Assembly (NCBI RefSeq): GCF_030704535.1
Contig: NC_081811.1
Coordinates: 2,992,501 to 3,056,500 of the forward strand
DNA from: Vitis vinifera
Lineage: Eukaryota > Streptophyta > Magnoliopsida > Vitales > Vitaceae
Direction: 5' to 3'
Length of the DNA: 64,000 nucleotides
Shown here piece by piece: positions 1 to 9,491 of this stretch (positions within the stretch are counted from its first letter, which is position 1; every line of letters begins with the position of its first letter). The notes below the pieces were generated by a model. The model did no database searches, had not been told where the DNA came from, and worked only from the letters and a program-made list of their open reading frames with translations. Position numbers and translations under genes: made by a program.

Positions 1-955
1 ACTCCACTTCTCTAATAAATATGGCTTCCAACAATTTGTCAATCTCATCTCGGATAATTTTTTGTCTGTCTGGGTGAAAACGCCTAACCTTCTGCAGGAC
101 AGGTCTTGCGAACGACATGACGTTAAGCTTATGGGAGGCGATTGAGGGGTGGATTCGCTTCATGTCAGAATGCACCCATGCAAAGATGTCGTGACTTTGT
201 CGGAGGGTGTCTTGGATGTCTCGTGTCTCCTCGGGTGTCAAGAGGGAGCTGATATGTGTGAGGTGAGTGCTTTCTTCTGAGATCTGGATTGTTCGTAAGG
301 GGTCCGTTGCCGGGGGATCTTTGTCCGTCAGATTCAGTAATTGCTATTGGTCAGATGCGTTGAAGGGTTCGGGGAGGGGCTCACCCTTTTTGCTGGACCC
401 AACCTCTTGCGCTATCTGATAGCACTAACGAGCGGCCAACTGACTGCCGTATAGATCGATTTGCCCACTTCAGTGAGAAAGCTTACCATTTGATGGTACG
501 TAGAAGGGATGAATTTCATATAGTGCAGCCACGTGCGCCCCAAGATAGCATTGAAGGGGGACAAATCTTGTACCACCAAAAATTGCACATTGAGAGTGAC
601 TGGGCCCTACTTGGACCGGCAGCACAATGTCTCCCAGGGAGGTAGTTGCCGCTCCATTGAATCCGGACAAGATCCGCCCAGGATTTTCAAGGCCAGATAG
701 CTCGCGTCCCATCTGACTAACTACTGACACCTGTAAAAGATCGGTCGAACTGCCTGGGTCGACTAGGATACATCTCATATCAAAGTTTCTCATCCCTAAG
801 GATAGAATGAGGGCGTCACGATGTGGTTGTAGTATTCGTGTGGGATCTACTGGGGGGAAAACGATTGTCCCATCTATGGGTCGGGGGCCCCCGCCAGTTA
901 TCTCGGGTCGGATGGAATTGACGCGCTCACGGACCAATGCTGCTCGCAACAACCT
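1..955 (-). pseudogene. gypsy pol: protease and start of reverse transcriptase (broken)
   Basis: The frame is the same as gag. The aspartic protease is marked by ILVDPGSSTDLL (D-x-G-S-S active site, normally D-T/S-G). Past a TGA at 470-472 and TAGs at 425-427 and 344-346 the same frame continues into sequence reading IFAWVHSDMKRIHPSIASHK and then RPVLQKVRRFHPDRQKII, the standard N-terminal lead-in to plant gypsy reverse transcriptase, and runs off the window. No frameshift is needed across this stretch, only nonsense changes. The polymerase catalytic motif is outside the window. Confidence 0.85.
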
Positions 956-2175
956 CTACCTCTTTCGTTTGGAGTTGTACTCCTCATCCAGTTGTCCTCC
1001 GTAGATGTAATTAATGATGGCTTTGGGGGTGACTAGGGTCCTAGAGTCGCGGTTTCGGGGAATATCTCCAACTCTGGCTTCTGAGCGGAGGTATTGCTTC
1101 AAATGGTCTGCTTTTATGAGCCTTTCTACCAAATAATGGAGGCTCCTGCATCGCTCTATAGTGTGACCATGTTCTTTATGGTAAGCACACTTCTTACTAT
1201 GGTCTCTCTTGGATGGGTCCGTTCTGATGGGTCCGAGCCACCTGAAGTCAGATAGGTCTTGGATCATAGGGAGGAGCTTTTCATACGATATGGAAAGGGG
1301 CGTGAGTGGTGGCAGTTCTGGACGACTTTGCTCCTCCTGCCTTCGACCAGACGGCCTTGGCCGATCCGGAAGTTTGGAACTCCTTTCCGCGTCGCTTCTA
1401 GAAGTCTGTCCGGCAACCAAAATTTGTTGGGTGGCCGCACACACATCATCTTCCAGCATTGAGTATTTGCTCGTGCGCCGGAACAAGTCATCCATTGTTG
1501 TGGGAGGCTTTTTAACGAGTGATTCAAAGAATGGAGTGCCTGGGCATATGCTTCGTTTGAAGATTTGGAGGACAACATTCATGTTGTAAGCCTCCACTTG
1601 TAACACAACCTGACCAAACCGTTTCACGAATTCTCTTAAAGACTCATTCTCCTGCATTTTTATGTTTTGTAGGGTGCTGATGTTCTGTTTATGCCGAGCG
1701 GAGCACAAGTATTGCCCCACAAAAGCTTTTGATAGGTCCTTGAAGTTATCAACAGAGTTCGGGGGTAATTGGTGAAACCATGAGAGAGCCTGACCTTGTA
1801 GGCTGGCGGGGAACACCTTGCATAGCAACGCGTCGTTTCCTATGTTGAGAGTCATGAGCTGTCGATAATGCATGATATGGTCGAAGGGGTCGTTAGACCC
1901 ATCATATGCGGAAAATTTTGGCACGAGGAATCCCCTTGGGGGGTCATAATGGATAATATGCGAGCAAAAAGGCGTGGAGAGCATGTCATCCAGTCTTTCG
2001 CTAATGAAGCTAGAGGGTGGTTCATTTGAAGAGTTCATTATGGCTTGTCGTACCACTTGATGTGGGGGTTGTTCTAAACAATGGGTACGACCGAGGGGTC
2101 AGGGTACGTTTCCCAGGTTGTGGCCACTGGCAGCCTTGTCTTTCCAGGCTCCTGTGGGCCTAGTCTTGCGCGCAT
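956..2175 (-). pseudogene. gypsy gag (broken)
   Basis: The main open segment (2056-956) encodes a retrotransposon capsid/nucleocapsid. It contains the family pattern DPFDHIMHYRQLM, LSWFHQLPPNSV and FVKRFGQ, typical of the Retrotrans_gag domain. Near the C terminus is C-x2-H-x3-GH-x4-C, a zinc-knuckle-like cluster seen in this lineage. The expected N-terminal part (from an ATG at 2175-2173, reading MRARLGPQEPG) is in a different frame and ends in a stop, so a frameshift separates it from the rest around 2050-2100. The domain ends at a TAG (956-958) in the same frame as the protease that follows; the family usually has glutamine here, so CAG to TAG is the likely lesion. Confidence 0.85.
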
Positions 2176-2597
2176 CGCGTCCGACAACTGGGGTCTTTTA
2201 TCGCGTTGTCTCTTTGATGAGAGACGAGTAGAGTTTGAGCTTTCATCTTGGGGAGCTTAGTACATGGGCGTGGGTCGTTCCTGAGATCGATTATTGCGCA
2301 CATCAGGGATGACTCCCGCAGTCCCGAAATATATCGATTCTGGATCAGGCCTCAAGTTTGCCCCCTGGCCTCTTGAGCGTTGGTCACGAGAAGGCCCCGA
2401 TGGCGAAGCCTGGATACGTAACACAACGTTTTCTTCTCTCAGTCTGGTTGTTTCCTAGAAAAGAGCCTGCATTTGTCGCTTGCTCTCCAACTGTCGCATT
2501 TCCATGGTTTCACGCCATTCGAAATAGCCTTCGTCTCCTTTAGCCGATAAGTGGCTCCTGGAAGGTGTGGACATCTTGGCTGTTGACGGAGCAAGGG

Positions 2598-2615
2598 TTC
2601 CCACAGACGGCGCCA
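2598..2615 (-). other. Retrotransposon primer binding site
   Basis: The minus strand reads TGGCGCCGTCTGTGGGAA one base after the LTR end. Starting with TGG, it can pair with the CCA end of a tRNA, and this wording is common at the LTR/leader junction of plant gypsy elements. The priming tRNA is not identified here. Confidence 0.7.
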
Positions 2616-2616
2616 A

Positions 2617-3258
2617 TGTTGATGCCTTGCGTCCCAGGGACCCTCGCGGCTGCCAAATGGACGCTTGCTTTCAACCGAGGATGGTTCCTACCTCAGCCAA
2701 CCCTGGAAAAGATGTTCGAACAGGATGTCCGGACACACCCTCCGATGGTTTTGTTAGCCATTGCTCAAGGGATCAATTTGCTACCCTTTTTTCTGAGTGG
2801 AATAACTTACTTTCCTTTTTTCGTGAAGGTCCTTTTATAGTGTCAGAAGTTCTGCCCCCCTTTAATGGTGGGACGACTTTTTGGCTTGTCATGATAGCCC
2901 TGAGGTGATGGCAGAATCATCATCATTCTGCAGGCGGCTGTCAGAAATTGTGGAAGATGACTTGTCATCATTCCTGTCTTTTCGCTTTGCAGGCGACAAA
3001 ATGTGGGTTGTGACAAGCTGTCTGAGGTGACTCAGCATGGCATGCGTTTTACGGCCAATGGTCCGGACAACGTATCCGGATAAGGGAGAGCACCGTCCGG
3101 GTAAAGGATTTGAGAGTGCCTGGGGGGACCCGGATTGAGAGCTGGCGTGCCACGTGTCGCATGGGGGAATGCTACGCGGGGTTGCCACGTGGACGTTTGG
3201 GGGGTTCCCTACAATAGGGAGAAGATGATGCATAAGGACAAGAAGATGGTCATCAACA
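2617..3258 (-). repeat. 5' LTR of the gypsy element
   Basis: The segment starts TGTTGATG and ends CATCAACA on the plus strand, a perfect 8-bp terminal inverted repeat with the TG...CA ends of LTRs, and it is directly followed (minus strand) by one T and a TGGCGCC primer binding site. Length is 642 bp. The boundary is inferred from these ends alone because the second LTR is outside the window. Confidence 0.8.
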
Positions 3259-4773
3259 CATTCCATTCTATCTGATGTTGTCATAAGGGAATTAAGGAAT
3301 AACCTAAAAAAAACAATTGTCGGTCCACTTAACAACCATGTGAAAACGAATGGGAGACAAAAGTAGACCATATAAGTTATATTACGATATTGACTTCTTA
3401 TAATGGAATAAGTTGTTAGGGAACCTCAAATCAATAAAAGAACACAAATTAAAGACTTGGATATTGAAAATGTCTCAATTTAGATAAGGGAAGATGACTA
3501 ATTGACAAGGGTCATCAAGGCATTGCATGCAATAGGATAATACCTAGGAATTAAAGTTGAGGTCAAATATGACCGCTTCATTTTTCTTCCTTTTTTTTTT
3601 ATTTAGTGAAGGGCTTTCTCTATTTTGTTTGGAATAGCACCCTTTGAGGACTACTATTTGCTAAAGACCTTATCTAATTTCTTCGAAAGGAATTGTGACT
3701 TTGTGAACACCAAAATAATTAACACCTTACATTAAGATCTTCTTGGAAAATAATTCATACCTTATGGAGCTTTCAAGAAAGTAGAGTGTAGATCCTATTC
3801 ATGTCCCTTTGTTGCAAGGGACATTTACTCATTTTTATTGGCTCTTAAATTGCTAGAGGCTCCTTAGATCCGCTTCTCTTCCAACTTCGACTCCTCAAGG
3901 GTAGCATTCATGGCCATCATCACTGGTTTCTCTTGATTTTTCTTTGTTCTTGGTATTGTTTAATAGATGTTGATTGTTGTTCCTCCCCATCCAAGAATCT
4001 CCTTATGCTCTAAGTAGGAGAGTTAGAATGAGCATGCCAATTAGATTGTTCAAATTTTACCTTTTATATCTTCCTTCATATTTTCAAAAGCCTAGACTTG
4101 TTCTTCTGGATCTTCATTAATCCCATTTAAGGAGAAAAGCTTCTTAAATAAAGACTTTTTTTCTCTCTTTCTTTTCTTTCTCCCCCTTTTTATCATATTG
4201 TTGATTGAAAGAGGATAGACACTATCCATCGAGTAAAGATCGGGCGTGCCACAGTGATTCACGTGGTTTATGGCCTCTTCAAGAGTTGCTAGTCAAATTA
4301 TTGCACGAGTTCTAGTTGTTGCACTGCAGGCTATTTCTTGGCTTCCCATGTGTGATTTACACTTCTTATTGCTCCCATACATCCTTGAACATAATGAATC
4401 AAGTATGAATGGATCATTTAGTTAAGCGATTCTTCGATTGGTTCCGTTCACTTATCCCCTCACCCCATTGTTCATTACTAGGTAGAGTGGTAAAGCTACA
4501 GGGTGTTCAGCTCTATAGACGTGTGTTTGCCCCAGCAACCTAATGGTTGTTCTCTTTTTAGGGACGAGTGCTTGGTTGTTTTGAGTTTCCTTTTCCTCAA
4601 CCAATTCGATCGTGCCAATCCGTCTAACATTTTGTTATGAAATTATATGAAGATGAATTGAAGGTAAGATAGATCTGACTTTTGAGTTCCACTGGCATAA
4701 GATTTGTGATCAACCATGGGGATATTCTACCCTTTCCCATGTGGGCAAGAAATGACCACTGAAATAATAAATC
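3259..4773. other. No gene seen
   Basis: Moderately AT-rich sequence beyond the gypsy LTR. I see no open frame, RNA gene or clear element ends. It could contain old retroelement remains, but nothing specific supports that. Confidence 0.5.
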
Positions 4774-5489
4774 AAGAACATCGGAAGAAGAAATATAAAT
4801 CAAGAACTAAAGAAGTTCAAGAATCCAATTAAAACAAAAAAACCTTAAAATCGATACAAAAGAACAATTTTCAGAGACAAATTCTGAAAAAACAGAAGAT
4901 AAATTAAATAGAGAGAACTCCTGGTTTTTCACATTTTCCTTCCTTTCCGACGAAGATACATCAGAAGAAGAAATATAAATCAAGAACTAAAGAAGTTCAA
5001 GAATCCAATTAAAACAAAAAAACCTTAAAATCGATACAAAAGAACAATTTTTAGAGAGAAATTCTGAAAAAACAGAAGATAAATAGAGAGAACCTCCTGG
5101 TTTTTCACATTTTCCTTCCTTTCCGACGAAGATACATCACAAGAAGAAATATAAATCAAGAACTAAGAAGTTCAAGAATCCAATTAAAACAAAAAAAAAA
5201 CCTTAAAATCGATACAAAAGAACAATGTTCAGAGAGAAATTCTGAAACAACAGAAGATAAATAGAGAGAACTCCTGGTTTTTCACATTTTCCTTCCTTTC
5301 CGACGAAGACACATCACAAGAAGAAATATAAATCAAGAACTAAAGAAGTTCAAGAATCCAATTAAAACAAAAAAAACCTTAAAATCGATACAAAAGAACA
5401 ATTTTCAGAGAGAAATTCTGAAAAAACAGAAGATAAAATAGAGAGAACCTCCTGGCTTTTCACATTTTCCTTCCTTTCCAACGAAGATT
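4774..5489. repeat. Four-copy tandem repeat, unit about 178 bp
   Basis: The marker AGAAATATAAATCAAGAAC recurs at about 4790, 4970, 5146 and 5323, giving periods of 180, 176 and 177 bp. Each unit also has CCAATTAAAAC, ATCGATACAAAAGAACAA and a pyrimidine-rich CACATTTTCCTTCCTTTCC. Copies differ by few substitutions and by A-tract length, so the array is recent. On the minus strand it lies downstream of two snoRNAs and could be in the same transcript. No rRNA complementarity longer than about 8 nt was found in the unit, and it is not coding. Confidence 0.92.
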
Positions 5490-5582
5490 TCTGCATCGAA
5501 CACAATTTTGCAAGAGGAGAAATACTTTAAAGAAAAGGATCAGGATGAAAAACCAAGAAAAACAAAAATGAAAATGATAGCA

Positions 5583-5659
5583 GCATCGATCAGATAATTG
5601 TAGTCTGATTTATTAAGTCGACATCATGGTTTCCGCATTCGATATCATCATTTCAATGC
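5583..5659 (-). ncRNA. Box C/D snoRNA, predicted 25S rRNA 2'-O-methylation guide
   Basis: On the minus strand the RNA starts GCATTGA, has box C ATGATGA (5651-5645), an internal C'-like ATGATGT (5627-5621) and box D CTGA (5593-5590), and ends TCGATGC. The two ends form a 7-bp terminal stem with one G-U pair. The 12 nt CAGACTACAATT, two bases above box D, is complementary to AATTGTAGTCTG, which occurs near the 5' end of plant 25S rRNA (from memory of the rRNA sequence). The box D+5 rule points to the first U of AAUU in that site. Size (77 nt), boxes, stem and antisense element all fit the class. No good D' box is visible. I cannot assign a named snoRNA. Confidence 0.85.
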
Positions 5660-5773
5660 TCTGGAAAGCATCTATTGAAATAAAACCTAAAAAGAAAATC
5701 TTCGGGAGAAAAATATAACCAGAAAACAAAAAGGAAAAAACAAAAAAAAAAGAAGAAGAAAAAAGAAAGAACA

Positions 5774-5859
5774 GAGGCTCAGAAGGATCCATTGGTGTTT
5801 TATAATCATAAGGGATAGATTCCCTCAGAAAATAGGTAGATTTTCAACATCACAGCCCC
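5774..5859 (-). ncRNA. Box C/D snoRNA, predicted 18S rRNA guide (snR41/snoR41Y-like)
   Basis: On the minus strand: terminal stem GGGGCT/AGCCTC (6 bp, one G-U), box C GTGATGT (5853-5847), D' CTGA (5828-5825), C'-like ATGATTA (5809-5803) and box D CTGA (5782-5779). Upstream of box D is CCAATGGATCCT, complementary to AGGATCCATTGG in 18S rRNA, just before the conserved GGGCAAGTCTGGTGCC stretch (recalled). The D+5 rule places methylation on the A of AGGA. This corresponds to the position I associate with yeast snR41 and plant snoR41Y; that name is by target, not by sequence search. No rRNA target was recognised for the D' guide. Length is 86 nt. It lies 114 nt upstream of the second snoRNA on the same strand. 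Confidence 0.88.
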
Positions 5860-6007
5860 CATTCTCAATCCTCAACAATCAAACACAAAGATATATCACC
5901 GTACATACCATAGAGACTGAGAGCTAGAGAGGCATAGAGCTATTTACAGAGAGGCACGGAAGTAGATCTTCTTTAGAGCTATATACAGAGAGTTGCGTTT
6001 GAGCCAT

Positions 6008-6053
6008 GTATATATAATATAGTGGAAACCACTGAGAATTAGGGTTAGGGTTT
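6008..6053 (-). promoter_or_regulatory. Promoter of the snoRNA unit: TATA box and telo-box
   Basis: On the minus strand AAACCCTAACCCT (telo-box, 6053-6041) is followed by a TATATATA box (about 6016-6008), which would start transcription near 5980, about 120 nt before the first snoRNA. A GGGCC motif lies slightly upstream (about 6096-6100). Telo-boxes are known in plant promoters of ribosomal protein and polycistronic snoRNA genes. The arrangement supports independent RNA polymerase II transcription of the two snoRNAs. Confidence 0.65.
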
Positions 6054-6059
6054 CTTGTC

Positions 6060-7830
6060 TGCGCATTCCCAATGGGTGTGCTGAATTACGAAACTGGCCC
6101 TTAATAAAGGCTCACAGCAGTAAAAAACGACGCGACACCGTCACGCCGTTTTCGTTGATATAGTATATAGAATAGCAAAGCCTACGTGTCTTGTGGTCTT
6201 AAGAAATCTGTTTTTAAAAATTTATAACCACGTTGAGCATCGTCTTTTATTTCTAATTTTTAAAAATAAATTGAAATTAAGAATTATTTTTAAAGAATAA
6301 ACTCAATAAAGTATAAATTATTTCCACTATTTTTTTAAAAATAAAATAAAAACGTAGAGAAATCTTAAAAAATTATAAAAATAAAATAAAATTGAATATG
6401 ATATCTTTTTTTTTTTCTCGATGCTCTAATATAAATGCAAAAAAAATATAAAAAAATCTTGGAATATGATTTTCATTCAAATTATATGTGCTTTTTTTTC
6501 TCTCTCTAAATTTCTTTAAAAATTTTTATCAAGTAAATAAATTTCAAATCAAATTATATTTAATACATGAATTTTATTAAATTTAAAAAATAATTTGAAA
6601 TTCAAAAACCCATTTAACTAGTAAAACAAAATTAAATTGAATAATATTGAAAAATCATAACTCAAAATTTATTTTAAATGACTTGATTTGTTTATTATTT
6701 ACCTATATCATATTTTTATAAATTTTTTAATTAGTCAAATAAATTTTAAATTTAGCAAGACTCAATGTTTTTTTATCGGAGGAATGAGGATGTAAAAGCA
6801 ATATCTATATTGAATTAGAGAAATGAATTTTAATTGTCACAATAATTTGATCAAATTGATTGATTAATTGAATTTTGAAAATTTTATTTTAAAAAATTAT
6901 TTTGAATGATTATTACATTGCAAACTAGGTAGATTCATTAAAATTTTAAAATTAGATTTAATGAAATTGAATAGTTACATTGTATAAATAATTGGAAGAT
7001 GATTTAAAATGAATTGCATATATGGTTTAAATTGATTTTTCGGATTAAATGACTTAATTTGAAGAAAAATTGGATCTAGACTTAAAGTTAAATAAAAAAT
7101 TAGTTTAGATGATAATTTAGGTTTTTAATTTAACTTGATGAAAAATAGATCTTGTCATTATATAAATTATTTTCTAAAAAATCCTAACTTTGAGAGTTTA
7201 TTTTCTTTATTAATTTTCTCTTTGTTATACATTTTATTATTCTTTCCCATTTGAAATTATTGTTATTTTTATTTTTCATCACAAATTGCCAACCCAATTT
7301 TACTTTATCACAATAATTTATTTTCTCCCCATTCAAGCCTTAATTGCCAAGATGACACCTAAAAACCACTATACTATGATAGTTTGTACTAAAATAATTT
7401 TTGATCGGGTATAAGTAACTCTAAAACAGTGAATGAGGTTATAAATTGTATTTTGATGTAATAAATTATGAAAAGTCAATCATTTCCTAACGTCATTCCA
7501 CCAAGATGGGAAAAATCAGATTTTTTTTGGGCATCGTATCCTCTACACCTTTCTCACTTCAACTTTAGGAACACCAACCACAACATCTTATATTTATCTC
7601 TTTACAAAGGGATTTAATAATCTTTGTAAGAAAATTGTTAAGAATTCACTGCCATATATGAGAAGGGAAAAGAATTAATATTTTTTTCAAAACTAAAAAT
7701 AAAAATGTTTTCATGTGATTCTTGTTAAAATGTTTTTTTTTGGGTCAGCTTTATGTGTTCCATTGTATCATAAGATGGGTACATCGACATGAGTTATGAT
7801 TAAAAGCCTTTAAAGAAATATTGTTGATTG
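6060..7830. other. AT-rich intergenic DNA
   Basis: Very AT-rich, no open frame of note, no element ends recognised. It begins with the region upstream of the snoRNA promoter. Confidence 0.55.
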
Positions 7831-7838
7831 AAAGATTG

Positions 7839-8864
7839 TAAGGGTCTCCAAAAAGCCCGCGGCCCATGGCCCGGCCCAAGCCCATTTCTGGATGGGCCGG
7901 GCCATAGGCCCCAATTTAGGCCCGACCCGGTGGGCTGGCCTGCCACTTAAAAATATATATATATATATATAAAATATTCAAGAAATAGAAAAGGCTACAT
8001 TAATAAAAATATTTATTGCTAACTATTTTATTCATTGAATGTATACATTATATTTGAAAATGTGGGAAAAGTTTACATCACTACAAAATAAATACATCTC
8101 AACTAGGTTGTCACCTACTTATTTGTCAATCATTAGATGAAGAACAAGAACCACTTGTCATAATTATAATTATTAATAAAATATTATACTAAAAATAATA
8201 AATGTAAAATTAAAATGTAACAAATAAATAAAAGAAAAGGTGAAGTATGTTACTAAATTGGAGAACCAAAGCATAAATTCCTTCAAATTTGAACTCTTTG
8301 AACCACCAATACTTGTTTTTCACTACCAATAATATTGAATAATTTGAGATAAAATGCAATAATTAGAAATATTGTGGAATGGGAGAGAGCTTAAGAGTTG
8401 AGAGAATAGAAAAAAATTGAGGGTATTTAATATTTATAGGGATTTAAATATTAGGATATAATTTTTTTTTTTTTTAAATGCCAAGACCGTTCAACGGTCA
8501 TATATTTTATATTTATGAATTATGAGTGGCATGTTCAACAGTCATGTGACCGTTGAACAGCTAACTCACTTTTATTTTTTTTCAAAAATCATACAGTATT
8601 TTTAATATATATATATAACTAATGCAAAATAGTTACACAAAAGAGGGTCAGCTCAGTTGGTGGCTAGCTCTCCTTGAATGCTTATGGATCCATAAGGGAA
8701 GGCCCCTTCCCTTCAAAACTCAAAAGCATTTTAATTTTTACCCAAAGCCTGCCCAGACTTCCCAGCTAGCCCGCCCGCCCAGCCCGCCCAACTTGAGGGC
8801 CCACGAGCTGGGCCACGGGCCTTAGATTTATCAAGGGCCCAGCCCGGCCCGTTGGAGACCCTTA
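7839..8864. mobile_element. Non-autonomous hAT-type DNA transposon
   Basis: The ends form a perfect 13-bp terminal inverted repeat (TAAGGGTCTCCAA ... TTGGAGACCCTTA). They are flanked by an exact 8-bp target duplication AAAGATTG (7831-7838 and 8865-8872), which is the hAT signature. Both subterminal regions are packed with GGGCC/GGCCC motifs (7856-7935 and 8760-8850), likely transposase-binding repeats. An internal inverted pair around ACCGTTCAACGGTCA and TGACCGTTGAAC lies at about 8487-8560. At 1026 bp it has no transposase frame, only AT-rich filler, so it would need a transposase in trans. The intact ends and target duplication suggest a fairly recent insertion. Confidence 0.93.
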
Positions 8865-8872
8865 AAAGATTG

Positions 8873-9491
8873 AAGGTGTTCATAAGGGAGGAGATGGTGG
8901 TGTTACCAATATCAGTGCATAGTACAAGAGACATTGTTTCTTAAGAACTATAAGATGGATTGACTTATGGCAAGAATGAGAGTGAAAATGCAAAGAAAAT
9001 TGATGAAGAAAAGGCTTCAAGAGGGGGTTGATGAAGATACTAAAGCAGTTGATAGAGTGGTGTGTTTATTAATACATTCGGGTTGTATTCTAAAATGAAG
9101 ATAAGAATAAAAAATTCATTAGTATGAAAATTAAATCTTAATTTTACTAGAATTTTGATTCATCTTTTCGACCCAACATTATGATTCACCTTCGTTTCCA
9201 TCTTATTTCATTCCTACTCCTAATAAAAAACATACCCTAAAAATGCATGAAATCACAATTACCGAAGGTAAATTTTTCAACAAAATGCAGTCACTAACAT
9301 GTTTATTCAAGGTTATACATTGGGAGCTAAGCTACCTCATTAGATCATGATGAGTAAGAACCACTTGGGTTGGAAATATAGGGCTGATGTCATTGGACCT
9401 GGGCCTAAACAAACCCTTGGCCCATCAATATCATGGCCCAGCTCCTTACCTAGAAATTTTTTGGGTTCTTTCATGGACTCAATGCTCCATG
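8873..9491. other. Spacer, includes probable 3' UTR of the IDD gene
   Basis: Between the hAT element and the stop codon of the minus-strand IDD gene. No separate gene is visible. The right part (about 9300-9491) probably belongs to the IDD 3' UTR. Confidence 0.5.

Larger units (their letters stand above)
1..3258 (-). mobile_element. Ty3/gypsy LTR retrotransposon, 5' part, decayed
   Basis: Read on the minus strand the order is LTR (3258-2617), primer binding site, leader, gag, aspartic protease and the first part of reverse transcriptase, which runs off the window at base 1. The gag type (retrotransposon gag domain followed by a C..H..GH..C cluster) and the order gag-protease-RT place it in Ty3/gypsy, probably a Tat-like lineage; that lineage call is from memory. 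The coding region carries four in-frame stops and at least one frameshift near the gag start, so this copy cannot make Gag-Pol. The 3' LTR lies outside, so the 5 bases at 3259-3263 (CATTC) cannot be tested as a target duplication. Confidence 0.9.

Noticed and set aside
4774-5489. Repeat units as four further C/D snoRNAs
   Set aside because: C-like and D-like boxes are spaced suitably, but there is no terminal stem and no rRNA complementarity beyond about 8 nt.
8622-8825. Open frame of 67 codons in the hAT element
   Set aside because: It crosses the GC-rich subterminal repeats, has no domain, and overlaps an equally long frame on the other strand.
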